Positions 9,473-18,970 are shown, counted from the first letter of the stretch. The stretch is DNA of 64,000 nucleotides from Flagellimonas maritima (GCF_003269425.1 NZ_CP030104.1:2165501-2229500); one strand, 5' to 3'. Made by a program: numbers and translations. The notes: generated from the letters alone by a model not told the origin.

Positions 9473-11350
9473 TCATCTCAATATTATTTCATCAATAAGA
9501 TTTAGGGTGTCGGGATTAATAACTTTCATTTTTACAGTTGTGCCATCAACATAAAAAAGACAAACCGCGTTTTCTACACTAAAAGCTTTGGTATGTTCGC
9601 TCCAAGGCAAAACTTCTTGAGCGTAATAAGGTGCTCCCGCCGCTCCATTGTTGATTTGGTAGATAGGTCTTGATACCTTCAATTTTTGATGTGGATAGTC
9701 TTCGGGGTATATGGTAACCTCATCGGTCAACTTCAAACGATTGTAGTTGTGCTCGTCCCCGGTCAATATAGCCAACACCTTTTTACTTTTATTAATGAGA
9801 ATATCCAAATATTGGTCGCGTCGCTCTAAAATTCCTTTTTCCAATGGTTTGCCTGCAACGAACGGTCTTTTTTCATTATTCCCGCTATACCACATATCAT
9901 CACGACTATGCCCTCCATTGGGGAATGCCGGGGTGTGCTGGGTGACAAAAATATGATTTATGGTCACGTCCGCTTCTAAACTTGTTATGGTGTTTTCCAA
10001 CCATTCCAATTGATTGTCCATGATATAACCATGTAACCCCCCCGAAGTCGCCGTATTTATGGGAAGGGTAGGAGCATACCAATAATCACTGTTCAAAACC
10101 ACAACTGCTACATTATCGTAGCGATAATGAAAAACATTTTCTGAATACGAAGGAAAATCAATGGTCTTGGAAGATGGGTCATAGACACTACCATCCTCAC
10201 TTTGTAAAGTGGAAACAGGGTTTACAAAGGCTTCTGCAAAAGCTACTTCTGCCGATTCAGTGCTAAATGGAAATTTATCCACAAACCCTTTGGTTCTTCC
10301 CGTACTATCTCTAAAAATATATCCTAGGGCTTCATGATTTCCCATTCCCACTTGAAAAGGCATGTAATGCCAAAAGGGTTCTACCGCTTTTTTCCAATTG
10401 GTATATTGTAATTGGGTCTCTGCATTTGTTCCCAGATACCCATTGATTAAATCACCACTGAACTGCATAAATGCCGCATCATTGGCATGGGCCACCGCCG
10501 CGATTTTTTTCATGATGTACGCATTGGCACCATAGATTTTTCGTTCGCCTCCGCCAGATGCATGTCTGCTATCGCTCGTATACGCGAAAACAAAAGGAGC
10601 TTTACTTCCAGGTTTTGGGGCAGTTTTTAGATAGTACTGTTGAGTAAAGTCACCATACTTGATAGAATAGTCATACTTGGTACCTGGCTTTAAGTTGGTC
10701 ACTTCTATTTCATGGTGTGTTGCCATTGGACTTTTAATGGTCTTTTCATCGATTTTGAGTTCTATAGCCAACGGTAGTGTAGTATTGAACCAAATGGTGG
10801 CGCTCGTATCTGTCAACATATTGATAAAGGGACCCTCATAGATCGAGGGAGCTACAGTGAAGGGTCCTTTGCCCTTAAGGGACACTTCACCATCATAAAC
10901 AATCATACCGGTTTCATCTGTTAGGCGATACCCAATGGAAAGAATCTGGTTCTTTTGCCAATCGACAAAGTCATAGGGATAGCGAAAATCACCTTTAATA
11001 TTGATATCGACTTTACCCGATTCCAAAGATTTAACGAACCTGAAAACAGGTAGCGGGTGCGGGGCTTTTCCATAGGGGATTAGCCCGTAAGTTATTGTTC
11101 CCTTAAAATCACCAAAATCCATTTTTACTCCTTCCTCGGTTCCTTTCGGATTACCGAACAATTGTTTTAGGCTGTAACGGGCATTGCTTTCAATTGCATA
11201 ATGGCGTTGGTCGCCATCTCGAAGGAAGAATCCCTCTTCATCTTTTTGGATATTGCTATAGCTCTTTGGAATTGCAATTTCCTGGGCCATGATAACGTTC
11301 ACTGCCAGAACGGATAAAATTAAAAAACGGTTTTTCATGATTTGTTTCAT
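9473..11350 (-). CDS. purple acid phosphatase-like metallophosphoesterase, secreted
   Basis: 625 residues. A signal peptide (about 1-22, ending NVIMAQ) is followed by a region of unknown function, a fibronectin-III-like PAP N-terminal domain (about 165-245; TSATIWFNT, LKPGTKYDYSIKYG) and a metallophosphoesterase domain with metal-binding motifs in order: Asp260 (YTSDSR), GD at 299-300, GNHE at 337-340, QHTPAFP near 480, and GDEHN near 545. Purple acid phosphatases hydrolyse phosphate mono- or diesters with a dinuclear metal centre; the substrate here is not known. An in-frame ATG four codons later (11338) is an equally good start. The gene is probably transcribed alone. Confidence 0.88.
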   Translation of the reverse strand: MKQIMKNRFLILSVLAVNVIMAQEIAIPKSYSNIQKDEEGFFLRDGDQRHYAIESNARYSLKQLFGNPKGTEEGVKMDFGDFKGTITYGLIPYGKAPHPLPVFRFVKSLESGKVDINIKGDFRYPYDFVDWQKNQILSIGYRLTDETGMIVYDGEVSLKGKGPFTVAPSIYEGPFINMLTDTSATIWFNTTLPLAIELKIDEKTIKSPMATHHEIEVTNLKPGTKYDYSIKYGDFTQQYYLKTAPKPGSKAPFVFAYTSDSRHASGGGERKIYGANAYIMKKIAAVAHANDAAFMQFSGDLINGYLGTNAETQLQYTNWKKAVEPFWHYMPFQVGMGNHEALGYIFRDSTGRTKGFVDKFPFSTESAEVAFAEAFVNPVSTLQSEDGSVYDPSSKTIDFPSYSENVFHYRYDNVAVVVLNSDYWYAPTLPINTATSGGLHGYIMDNQLEWLENTITSLEADVTINHIFVTQHTPAFPNGGHSRDDMWYSGNNEKRPFVAGKPLEKGILERRDQYLDILINKSKKVLAILTGDEHNYNRLKLTDEVTIYPEDYPHQKLKVSRPIYQINNGAAGAPYYAQEVLPWSEHTKAFSVENAVCLFYVDGTTVKMKVINPDTLNLIDEIILR

Positions 11351-11972
11351 TGATGATGTAATTTTTTTGTAATTGGCATAAATCCCTATTGGGAAATCTC
11401 ACTGTAGCGAAACCAAACCATACAAACCCAAATTGGTAAGATAGTTTTGGGCTAAATTGGTCGCCTCTTTTTTATTTCCGACATCACTCTCCAATCCAGA
11501 TAAACATAGATTGACTTTTATTCAATTTCAGTTTTTTGGAATATTGTACTGAAAGAAAAAAGAGAATCACAAAAATCACTCTTTTAAATATATGGATGGT
11601 TTTTGATAATAACTAAAAATATGAAAAATAGTATTCGAGGCATTATATCAATCTGTAAATTATATTCTAATACATCGAATGGTTTTTAATTCCAGTTATA
11701 TTTTCTATGATTCTCCCACCCAATCTTACGATAATAAAATTTAATTCTTTTCAATTTTGTTAGTAGTAACTTTAGCTTCACTTAAAATTAGACCTCTTAG
11801 CATTTTCATTTACAGGAATTTCTTTCCTTCTCGTTTTCTTAAAAATATTCCTATACACTATTCTCAATAACATAGCATACCTGTAGCGTTAAGAATATTA
11901 GTTACCAGTCTACTTTGCATTCTCTGTCAACCTCCACTTGTAGTTTAAGTATTAATTGATAAATAAAAACAA
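11351..11972. other. long intergenic region between divergent units
   Basis: These 622 bases separate the minus-strand phosphatase from the plus-strand orphan pair at 11973, so both promoters should lie here. I see no convincing ORF, RNA gene or perfect TAnnTTTG/TTG pair, only AT-rich sequence. Confidence 0.5.
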
Positions 11973-12116
11973 ATGGAAAAAACAGAAAATCAGGAAATTC
12001 TTGAAAGTTTAGGTGAGAAGAGAAGTGAAATCATGAAAAATCTGGAGTCAATAGGAATACCTAGCGATTTACAGCCCTTATATGACACTTTTAAACAAGG
12101 GATTAAGATAGTTTAG
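11973..12116 (+). CDS. small 47-residue protein, first gene of an orphan pair
   Basis: An ATG at 11973 opens 47 codons ending in TAG at 12114-12116. The peptide is charged and mostly helix-forming (it begins MEKTENQEILESLGEKRSE). It has no signal peptide or membrane segment. It is preceded by an A-rich stretch usual for starts in this phylum. The next gene begins 8 bases after its stop, so the two are probably translated from one message. I do not recognise a family. Confidence 0.5.
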   Translation: MEKTENQEILESLGEKRSEIMKNLESIGIPSDLQPLYDTFKQGIKIV

Positions 12117-12124
12117 TTGATACT

Positions 12125-12562
12125 ATGGTCAAATCGATAAAAGAAGATATAAAGCTGTGGATGCACCCAGATTATAATGGAGGTGAAAAGAATCCGTCAT
12201 ATGCATCAATTGATTATGTATGGTATTATGATGGGTCGTTTCCTCCTGACGATGGAGGGTGTTCAGATACTTTTGATGGCTGCGGAGGATTTGATTTAAG
12301 TGATTTCTGCTCACCTTTGTTTGACTATTTTGTAGAGGACGCAGAGTTCTATAAAGAAGATTTTAGTGAAAAATACGAAGAGCAAGCCGACTTATTGGAA
12401 GATTTATATATAAATGATCTTTTTGAAATACTTAACCTAGCTCGGTGCAAGTTGGAGGGTACAGATGATTTTAGTAAGCTGAATAAAACTAATCCTTTTG
12501 AGTCTTCTGCAACTAGTCATGGAGATCGCCATCTTGCTAAAGTATATGTTTGGAAAGCATAA
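12125..12562 (+). CDS. acidic orphan protein with a Cys/Gly-rich centre
   Basis: 145 residues, strongly acidic overall. Residues about 14-50 are rich in Tyr, Asp and Gly (YVWYYDGSFPPDDGG), and a compact Cys cluster follows (GGCSDTFDGCGGF, then DFCSP), with a further Cys near 108. The second half is acidic helix (EEQADLLEDLY). No signal peptide, membrane segment or known catalytic motif is visible. The gene starts 8 bases after the 47-residue ORF and is closed by a perfect terminator hairpin, so it is a defined two-gene transcription unit. Function unknown. The spaced cysteines could bind metal or form disulfides, but that is a guess. Confidence 0.65.
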   Translation: MVKSIKEDIKLWMHPDYNGGEKNPSYASIDYVWYYDGSFPPDDGGCSDTFDGCGGFDLSDFCSPLFDYFVEDAEFYKEDFSEKYEEQADLLEDLYINDLFEILNLARCKLEGTDDFSKLNKTNPFESSATSHGDRHLAKVYVWKA

Positions 12563-12588
12563 TTTTATATTATAAATGTTGATTTTTT

Positions 12589-12624
12589 GAAAAGCCCGAT
12601 ATATATATCGGGCTTTTCTTTTTT
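12589..12624 (+). terminator. Rho-independent terminator of the orphan pair
   Basis: A perfect 30-base palindrome (12589-12618, arms starting GAAAAGCCCGATAT) is followed by a T run. It ends the 11973-12562 unit. Confidence 0.9.
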
Positions 12625-12751
12625 AAGAAATCTTGTGGGTTATGTACAAATTTGGATTTCGCTTTTAAGTGTTTGAATTTAATTTAATCGAAAATTCACA
12701 AGATAAATTTTCATCCCTTTTTTATGAATTGGAATAAAATTTTCACAAAAT

Positions 12752-12780
12752 AAAAAAGCTCCAACAAACGTTGAAGCTTT
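12752..12780 (-). terminator. terminator of tRNA-Asp
   Basis: On the minus strand, a 10-bp stem with one mismatch (AAAGCT/AGCTTT plus CAAC/GTTG, loop AAAC) ends in a T run, immediately after the tRNA 3' end. Confidence 0.75.
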
Positions 12781-12784
12781 AAAG

Positions 12785-12858
12785 CGGTCTGGACGGGACT
12801 CGAACCCGCGACCCCCTGCGTGACAGGCAGGTATTCTAACCAACTGAACTACCAGACC
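12785..12858 (-). tRNA. tRNA-Asp(GTC)
   Basis: The minus strand folds as a 74-base cloverleaf. The acceptor arm is GGTCTGG/CCAGACC with discriminator G, the D loop carries AGTTGGTTA, the anticodon stem is CCTGC/GCAGG around loop CTGTCAC (anticodon GTC), and the T arm is GCGGG-TTCGAGT-CCCGT. CCA is not encoded. The gene has its own upstream promoter box and downstream terminator. Confidence 0.97.
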
Positions 12859-12941
12859 AATGATTTTATCCCGATAGTTATCGGGACTCCCGCAACAGCG
12901 GAATTCAAATCTTGTTACAATTGCTTTTTTCAAAGCGCCTG

Positions 12942-12972
12942 CAAATATACATTTGCATTTTCGATTCAACAA
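12942..12972 (-). promoter_or_regulatory. promoter of tRNA-Asp (TTG-N17/20-TATATTTG)
   Basis: On the minus strand, TATATTTG (12942-12949) is an exact TAnnTTTG box, with TTG at 17 or 20 bases spacing (12967-12969 or 12970-12972). Transcription would start near 12935 and give an approximately 77-base 5' leader before the tRNA. The leader contains the TCCCGATAGTTATCGGGA hairpin at about 12872-12889. Confidence 0.6.
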
Positions 12973-12999
12973 AAGATTTTCTAAAAATATAATAGTGAT

Positions 13000-13929
13000 T
13001 TATCCAAACTTTTTTTGTTCAGTCATGAACGTATTGAAAATTTGAGAAAAATCAGATGCTATATCTACGCCAACATATTTAATTTGGTATTGTGCACATT
13101 TTAACTTTAAATCGTTTTGATAGGTGGCCATCTTCTCATAATAAGCCTTTTTGATATTGTCTGCATATAAATCGATATGAGTACCTGTTTCCATATCTAC
13201 AAAGCGTTTCGGTACGTTTTCAAAATCAAAATCAATTTCATGCTCTCGGTCTAAAAGGTGAAAAAGTACAACGGCATGTTTGTTGTATTTTAGATGGCGA
13301 AGTGCTTCAAATAGCTTTCTGTCCTCTGTTTCGGTTTGGAACATATCCGAAAACAAGAAAATCAAACTACGGCGATGTATCTTTTCAGCAATTTGATGCA
13401 AATATGTATACGTTTTAGTGTTTTGTGAAGCTTCTTTAGTACTTGATACTTCCTTTAGCTTAGAGTATAGCATCTGAAAATGACGCTCACTGCTTTTTTC
13501 GGAAGCATAAAAGTTATAGGAATCCGAATATATACTTAAGCCAACAGCATCTCGTTGTTTTTTGAGTATCTGCATAAGTGCAGCTATCGCCAAAACTCCA
13601 AATCCTACTTTATTCAATTTGCCGATTGAAAGTTGTTTTACTTTTGGATAGTACATAGATGCCGAATTATCCAAAATCATGTGGCATCTTAAATTTGTTT
13701 CGTCTTCATATCTTTTGGTATACAGCCTATCCGTCTTGGCATATAATTTCCAATCAACATGTTTGGTACTTTCTCCCGGATTATAGATTTTATGTTCCGC
13801 AAATTCGGCAGAAAATCCATGAAACGGACTTTTATGAATGCCACTGATAAATCCTTCAACAATTTGATTTGCCAATAGCTCCAAATTTTGGAATAGTTGG
13901 GCTTTATGAAGTTCTGTTCTAATATCCAT
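13000..13929 (-). CDS. DUF58 domain protein (von Willebrand A-like)
   Basis: 309 residues, cytoplasmic. The DUF58 signature YNPGESTKHVDWKLYAKTDRLYTKRYEDE lies at about 50-80, here split by a single conserved block, and a MIDAS-like DNSASMYYP follows at about 87-95, typical of the vWA-like fold. DUF58 proteins usually work with MoxR-type AAA+ ATPases in envelope stress or protein-maturation modules. No moxR is next to it here; the upstream genes are trxA and dnaE. A strong terminator lies only 18 bases before the start codon, so how it is transcribed is unclear. Confidence 0.9.
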   Translation of the reverse strand: MDIRTELHKAQLFQNLELLANQIVEGFISGIHKSPFHGFSAEFAEHKIYNPGESTKHVDWKLYAKTDRLYTKRYEDETNLRCHMILDNSASMYYPKVKQLSIGKLNKVGFGVLAIAALMQILKKQRDAVGLSIYSDSYNFYASEKSSERHFQMLYSKLKEVSSTKEASQNTKTYTYLHQIAEKIHRRSLIFLFSDMFQTETEDRKLFEALRHLKYNKHAVVLFHLLDREHEIDFDFENVPKRFVDMETGTHIDLYADNIKKAYYEKMATYQNDLKLKCAQYQIKYVGVDIASDFSQIFNTFMTEQKKFG

Positions 13930-13947
13930 TAAAGACCAATATAAAAC

Positions 13948-13979
13948 AAAAAAGGCTTGGCTGCTGCCAAACCTTTTTT
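13948..13979 (-). terminator. terminator of trxA
   Basis: The stem AAAAAAGG/CCTTTTTT plus TTGGC/GCCAA has one mismatch and a 4-base loop. It carries T runs on both strands, so it could act in either direction. It sits between the trxA stop and the DUF58 start. Confidence 0.8.
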
Positions 13980-14001
13980 AAAATAATAGTTATCGTAAAT
14001 G

Positions 14002-14319
14002 CTATAATGCTGCTTCAATAGCATCTGTATACACTTTCTTGGGAGAAACACCTACTTGACGATTTACAATCTCTCCATCCTTGAACACAAGGACAGTAGG
14101 AATGTTCCGTACACCATACTTGGCAGCAAATTGTTGATTGGCATCTACATCCACTTTTCCAACAACGGCCTTTCCTTCGTATTCAGCACTCACCTCATCA
14201 ATGATAGGTCCTACCATTCTACAAGGGCCACACCAAGCCGCCCAAAAGTCTACAACGACAGGTTTGTCGCTTTTAAGTACTACTTCATCAAAAGTTGCAT
14301 CTGTTATTTCTAGTGCCAT
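14002..14319 (-). CDS. trxA: thioredoxin
   Basis: 105 residues starting MALEITDATF. The open frame extends 11 codons further upstream, but thioredoxins of this group start at this Met, so I use 14319. The active site WCGPC puts the redox cysteines at residues 30 and 33. The cis-proline region (RNIPTVLVFKDGE) is present near 72-84. This is a cytoplasmic disulfide reductase, reduced by thioredoxin reductase (not in this window). It follows dnaE on the same strand with about a 100-base gap and is closed by the hairpin at 13948-13979. Confidence 0.95.
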   Translation of the reverse strand: MALEITDATFDEVVLKSDKPVVVDFWAAWCGPCRMVGPIIDEVSAEYEGKAVVGKVDVDANQQFAAKYGVRNIPTVLVFKDGEIVNRQVGVSPKKVYTDAIEAAL

Positions 14320-14423
14320 TTTATTTGTTTTATTGTTCGCAAATTTAGTCAAATATCAATGACTTTCCTTACTGGACCTACATACGTTTTGATTATTGCC
14401 GTATCAAAAATAATTATTGTTGC

Positions 14424-17400
14424 TCAATTTAATTTGTAGTGTATCTCATTCTCTTCCAGTACAGAAAGAAGTTCACTATTTATTTTTACCTTCTGTTTCC
14501 TGCTAGATAGATTGAGCTTTATCTCATCCTTCATTTCATATACTACAAAATTCAATTGGTGGTCTCCTTTATGGGAAACAAGCGTGTCTTTTAAAGTCTG
14601 TATTCGCTTTTCTTGAAGTGCATCGATATTAAGTTTAATGGTCAGTTTTTTGGCGTAGGCATCCATTACGTCCTGTAGTTGTTTAAAATCATTAAACTGT
14701 AATCTAGGCTCTCCCTTCTTCCCCGTTTCCCTATTGACCCATCCCTCACGTACAAATGCCTTCATGTGAACAAATGAGTTGATCATTAGAAAATGTCTGA
14801 ACTTGAGATATTCCTCTCCAAAAATCCTAAACTCATGGGTATCGGTATAGTCTTCAAGTGTGAACAACCCCCATCCCTTACCATTTTTTGAAATACGATG
14901 TTGCACATCCGTTATAACTCCTGCCACGGTAAGTTCTCGATTTACATAAGTATCCAGATTGGTAAAAGCGGATACGTTGCTATTGCAAAATGCGTTTATT
15001 TCTTTTTTGAAATCATCTAAAGGATGCCCTGAAATGTAGATACCTACTACTTCTTTCTCACGCCGAAGCTTTTCCATTGTACCCCAATCATCACATGGAG
15101 GGACGATAGGTTCAGCAATTTGCGCTTCGCTCATTCCTCCGAACATATCCATCTGCGAGGAGTTTTTATTTTCCTGATACTTTGCAGCGGACTTAATTAC
15201 TTTTTCTAAAAAAGTGATTCCATCTCCTTCATCATGAAAATATTGTGCACGATGTGTATCGCCAAAAGAATCGAATCCGCCTGCTAAAGCAAGATTTTCA
15301 AAGGATTTTTTATTGGCTGCACGTAATTCTACACGTTTGGCAAGATCAAAAACTGATTTATAGGGACCATCTTCTTTTCTATTTTGCACTATGGTTTCCA
15401 CTGCGGAACGTCCAACCCCCTTGATCGCACCCATGCCAAAACGGACGGCATTGTCCTTGTTTACGGCAAACTTGTAATAGGATTCATTTACATCTGGACC
15501 AAGTACTTCTAATCCCATGCGTTTGCATTCTTCCATAAAGAAGGTAACCTGTTTTATATCGTTCATGTTGTTGGACAACACTGCAGCCATATACTCGGCT
15601 GGGTAGTGGGCTTTTAAATATGCGGTTTGATAAGCTATAAATGCATAGCATGTGGAGTGACTTTTATTAAATGCATAAGATGCAAATGCCTCCCAGTCTT
15701 TCCATATTTTTTCAAGAATATCTCTTGGATGCCCATTTTTTTCGCCACCATCCAAAAATTGGGGCTTCAATTTCTGTAGCAAGGCAAAAATCTTTTTCCC
15801 CATCGCTTTCCGTAAAACATCTGCATCACCCTTTGAGAAACCGGCAAGCTTTTGGGAGAGTAGCATCACTTGCTCCTGATAGACAGTTATCCCATAAGTT
15901 TCTTTCAGATACTCCTCCATGTCCGGGAGGTCATAAGTAATCTTTTCATCCCCATGTTTACGTGCAATAAAACTGGGAATGTATTCCATTGGGCCCGGTC
16001 TATAAAGTGCGTTCATAGCAATGAGGTCATCAAAAACCGTGGGTTTCAGATTTTTCATGTGCTTTTGCATTCCTGGCGACTCGTACTGGAATATACCTAC
16101 GGTATCCCCCCTTTGAAAAAGCTCATAGGTCTTTTCGTCATCCAATGGAAACTCATCGGGAATCAATTCAACTCCAGTTCTGGCCTTGACTATTTTGACG
16201 GTATCTTTTATAAGCGTTAGGGTTTTTAATCCCAAAAAGTCCATTTTTAAGAGTCCTGCACTTTCAACGACAGAATTATCGAACTGTGTTACATATAAAT
16301 CTGAATCCTTTGCAGTAGCTACAGGAACAAAATTGGTAATATCATCTGGAGTAATAATAACACCACATGCGTGTATGCCGGTATTTCTAAGCGAGCCCTC
16401 TAGGACTCTGGCCATCTTTACAGTTTGTCCTTCTAGGTCATCTCCTTCAGAAATGTTGAGCAACTCATGCACTTTTTCCAAATCATCCGAGCGGAATATT
16501 TTCTTAAGGTCTGATTCATCGACCCCAAAAATTTTATTCAGTTTGGACATATTTGGGATAAGCTTGGCAATACGGTCCGCATCGTTTAAGGGTAAATCCA
16601 AAACCCGGGCTGTATCACGAATTGAAGATTTTGCCGCCATGGTACCATAGGTGATGATTTGGGCAACCTGATTGGCACCATATTTTTGAATTACATAATC
16701 CATGACTCTTCCCCGACCTTCGTCATCAAAATCGATATCGATATCGGGCATAGAAACCCTATCTGGATTTAGGAAGCGCTCAAAAAGTAAATCATATTTT
16801 AAAGGGTCAATATTGGTAATGCCCAAACAGTAAGCAACTACAGAACCTGCCGCTGAACCACGACCTGGTCCTACGGAAACATCCATATTGCGAGCTTCAC
16901 GGATAAAATCCTCTACAATCAAGAAATATCCTGGGTAACCTGAATTTTCTATGGTCTTTAATTCAAAATCAATTCGCTCCCTAATCTCTTCATCTATTTC
17001 GCTGTACCGCTTTTTGGCCCCTTCATAGGTTATGTACTTTAAATAGGAATTCTCGCCCCGCTTTCCACTATCCGCTTCATCTTCTTTAATTTTGAATTCT
17101 TCTGGAATATCAAATTTTGGAAGTAGGACATCCCTGGCCAAATCGAATGGTTCAACTTTATCTACGACTTCTTGAATATTTAGAATTGCCTCAGGAAGGT
17201 CTTTGAACAAGGTCTTTATTTCTTCTGAAGACTTAAAATAATATTCTTGATTGGGCAGGCCATAACGATATCCACGTCCCCTGCCAATTGGTGTAGCCTG
17301 TTTTTCTCCATCCTTAACACATAAAAGGATATCATGTGCTTCAGCATCTTTTTTGGCACAGTAATAAGTGTTATTGGTAGCGACTAGTTTAACTTGATGC

Positions 17401-18809
17401 CGCTTGGCCATTGGAACCAAAACTTGGTTGACACGGTCTTCATCTTCTTGCCCGTGTCGCATCATCTCCATATATAAATCATTGCCAAAATGTTCTTTCC
17501 ACCATAGCAAAGCTTCTTCCGCCTGTTTTTCTCCAACATTCAGTATTTTATTGGGTACTTCACCGTATAAATTACCAGTGAGCGCAATAACATCTTCTTT
17601 ATATTGTTCAATGATTTTTTTATCTATTCTGGGTACATAGTAAAATCCATCGGTGTAAGCTATGGAGGACATTTTTGCAAGATTCAGATAGCCCTTTTTA
17701 TTTTTTGCCAGTAAAACTATTTGATAGCCATAGTCTTTAACACTTTTGTTGGTGTGATCCTCGCAGACAAAAAATTCGCAGCCAATAATAGGTTTGATTT
17801 CTTTTTCTGAAATGGGTTCACCATTTGCAACCAGTTCATTATTTTTTTCTTTTACATTTTTATTATGTGCCTTGACTTCTTTTACAAAGTGAAAGGCTCC
17901 CATCATGTTGGCGTGATCTGTCAATGCCACGGCGGGCATTCCGTTTTCAGCGGTAGCTCTGATCAAATCCTTGATATTGATAGTGGATTGAAGTACCGAA
18001 AACTGGGAGTGATTGTGAAGGTGCACAAAAGGTGCATCAGCTAAGCTTTCAACATTTTCTTTAATTTCTTCATCGGAAATATCACCCGTTTCTCCTGCCC
18101 AAAGTGCTTCGGCAATTTCTTTGGAAGCATTTTTTAGGTTGATGTGTTTTAGCCCAATAAGCTCAATCTCTTTGGGATTGGCCTCCGAGAAGTGTTCAAA
18201 ATAATCAGGCTGTACATCCAGTTCATTGGGAGAATAATGCTTTTTGCGGACCAACTCCAAAAAACATCTAGTGGTTGCTTCAACATCAGCAGTTGCATTA
18301 TGTGCCTCTGCAAAAGGCTCCCTAAAAAGAAATTGATGTAATTCTGTAAGGGTTGGTAATTTAAATTTTCCTCCACGACCGCCTGGAATTTTGCAAAGCT
18401 CAGCAGTCTTCTCGGTACAAGTATCCAAAACAGGGAGCGAAGTCAACCGCGTTTCAGAATTCATACGGTGAAATTCACACCCCATGATATTGATATCAAA
18501 GTCCACATTTTGACCAACTACGAATTTTGCTTTGGAGAGCGCTTCATTAAATAGTTCCAGCACTTGATTCAACGCTACTCCTTCCTGTTCTGCTAAAGCT
18601 GTTGATATACCATGAATTTGTTCCGCTTCGTAGGGTACGTTGAATCCGTCTGGCCTAACCAGCATATCTTGATGCTCTATCAAATTACCCAAACCATCAT
18701 GCAATTGCCAAGCAATTTGTACGCACCGGGGCCAATTATAGGTATCGGTTATTGGTGCATCCCAACGTTTGGGCAATCCAGTGGTTTCGGTATCGAAAAT
18801 CAAATACAT
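14424..18809 (-). CDS. dnaE: DNA polymerase III alpha subunit with N-terminal proofreading exonuclease
   Basis: 1461 residues, about 300 longer than E. coli DnaE. The extra N-terminus (about 1-190) is a DEDDh 3'-5' exonuclease: FDTETTG (Exo I), GQNVDFDINIMG (Exo II) and HNATADVEAT (Exo III, His and Asp present). Then come the PHP domain (starting near 260, VHLHNHSQFS), the polymerase palm with catalytic PDIDIDF near residue 686 and GPGRGSAAGS just before it, the fingers, a helix-hairpin-helix region, and the C-terminal OB fold (VAGVITDV). It is the replicative polymerase and carries proofreading in the same chain, as in other members of this phylum. The ATG at 18809 begins the exonuclease domain directly. 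Confidence 0.97.
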   Translation of the reverse strand: MYLIFDTETTGLPKRWDAPITDTYNWPRCVQIAWQLHDGLGNLIEHQDMLVRPDGFNVPYEAEQIHGISTALAEQEGVALNQVLELFNEALSKAKFVVGQNVDFDINIMGCEFHRMNSETRLTSLPVLDTCTEKTAELCKIPGGRGGKFKLPTLTELHQFLFREPFAEAHNATADVEATTRCFLELVRKKHYSPNELDVQPDYFEHFSEANPKEIELIGLKHINLKNASKEIAEALWAGETGDISDEEIKENVESLADAPFVHLHNHSQFSVLQSTINIKDLIRATAENGMPAVALTDHANMMGAFHFVKEVKAHNKNVKEKNNELVANGEPISEKEIKPIIGCEFFVCEDHTNKSVKDYGYQIVLLAKNKKGYLNLAKMSSIAYTDGFYYVPRIDKKIIEQYKEDVIALTGNLYGEVPNKILNVGEKQAEEALLWWKEHFGNDLYMEMMRHGQEDEDRVNQVLVPMAKRHQVKLVATNNTYYCAKKDAEAHDILLCVKDGEKQATPIGRGRGYRYGLPNQEYYFKSSEEIKTLFKDLPEAILNIQEVVDKVEPFDLARDVLLPKFDIPEEFKIKEDEADSGKRGENSYLKYITYEGAKKRYSEIDEEIRERIDFELKTIENSGYPGYFLIVEDFIREARNMDVSVGPGRGSAAGSVVAYCLGITNIDPLKYDLLFERFLNPDRVSMPDIDIDFDDEGRGRVMDYVIQKYGANQVAQIITYGTMAAKSSIRDTARVLDLPLNDADRIAKLIPNMSKLNKIFGVDESDLKKIFRSDDLEKVHELLNISEGDDLEGQTVKMARVLEGSLRNTGIHACGVIITPDDITNFVPVATAKDSDLYVTQFDNSVVESAGLLKMDFLGLKTLTLIKDTVKIVKARTGVELIPDEFPLDDEKTYELFQRGDTVGIFQYESPGMQKHMKNLKPTVFDDLIAMNALYRPGPMEYIPSFIARKHGDEKITYDLPDMEEYLKETYGITVYQEQVMLLSQKLAGFSKGDADVLRKAMGKKIFALLQKLKPQFLDGGEKNGHPRDILEKIWKDWEAFASYAFNKSHSTCYAFIAYQTAYLKAHYPAEYMAAVLSNNMNDIKQVTFFMEECKRMGLEVLGPDVNESYYKFAVNKDNAVRFGMGAIKGVGRSAVETIVQNRKEDGPYKSVFDLAKRVELRAANKKSFENLALAGGFDSFGDTHRAQYFHDEGDGITFLEKVIKSAAKYQENKNSSQMDMFGGMSEAQIAEPIVPPCDDWGTMEKLRREKEVVGIYISGHPLDDFKKEINAFCNSNVSAFTNLDTYVNRELTVAGVITDVQHRISKNGKGWGLFTLEDYTDTHEFRIFGEEYLKFRHFLMINSFVHMKAFVREGWVNRETGKKGEPRLQFNDFKQLQDVMDAYAKKLTIKLNIDALQEKRIQTLKDTLVSHKGDHQLNFVVYEMKDEIKLNLSSRKQKVKINSELLSVLEENEIHYKLN

Positions 18810-18837
18810 AGGATACTGTTCTGTTAGTTCAAGTTTT

Positions 18838-18927
18838 TATCCAGAGCTTATTGAAGAAGCTATTGAGAACAAAAAAACAATGAATAAAATTAAGGAAGAA
18901 GATAGATTTGTAATAAAAGAATTATAA
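18838..18927 (+). pseudogene. possible C-terminal remnant of a lost gene
   Basis: The plus strand holds 29 in-frame codons (PELIEEAIENKK ... EEDRFVIKEL) ending in TAA at 18925-18927, directly before the terminator at 18941-18970. The residues look like the tail of a real protein, but the frame runs into antisense dnaE with no sensible upstream gene. It could equally be a chance ORF. Confidence 0.22.
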
Positions 18928-18940
18928 TGAGTTATTAACT

Positions 18941-18970
18941 AAAAAAGCTGGACAGACGTCCAGCTTTTTT
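18941..18970. terminator. bidirectional terminator before the DUF2383 gene
   Basis: A perfect palindrome (AAAAAAGCTGGAC, 4-base loop, GTCCAGCTTTTTT) has A and T tails on both sides. It closes the minus-strand DUF2383 gene and would also stop any plus-strand transcript ending at 18927. Confidence 0.85.

Noticed and set aside
12679..12972. A 97-codon ORF on the minus strand over the tRNA-Asp region
   Set aside because: It reads straight through the tRNA and its promoter; its composition is that of structural RNA, not protein.
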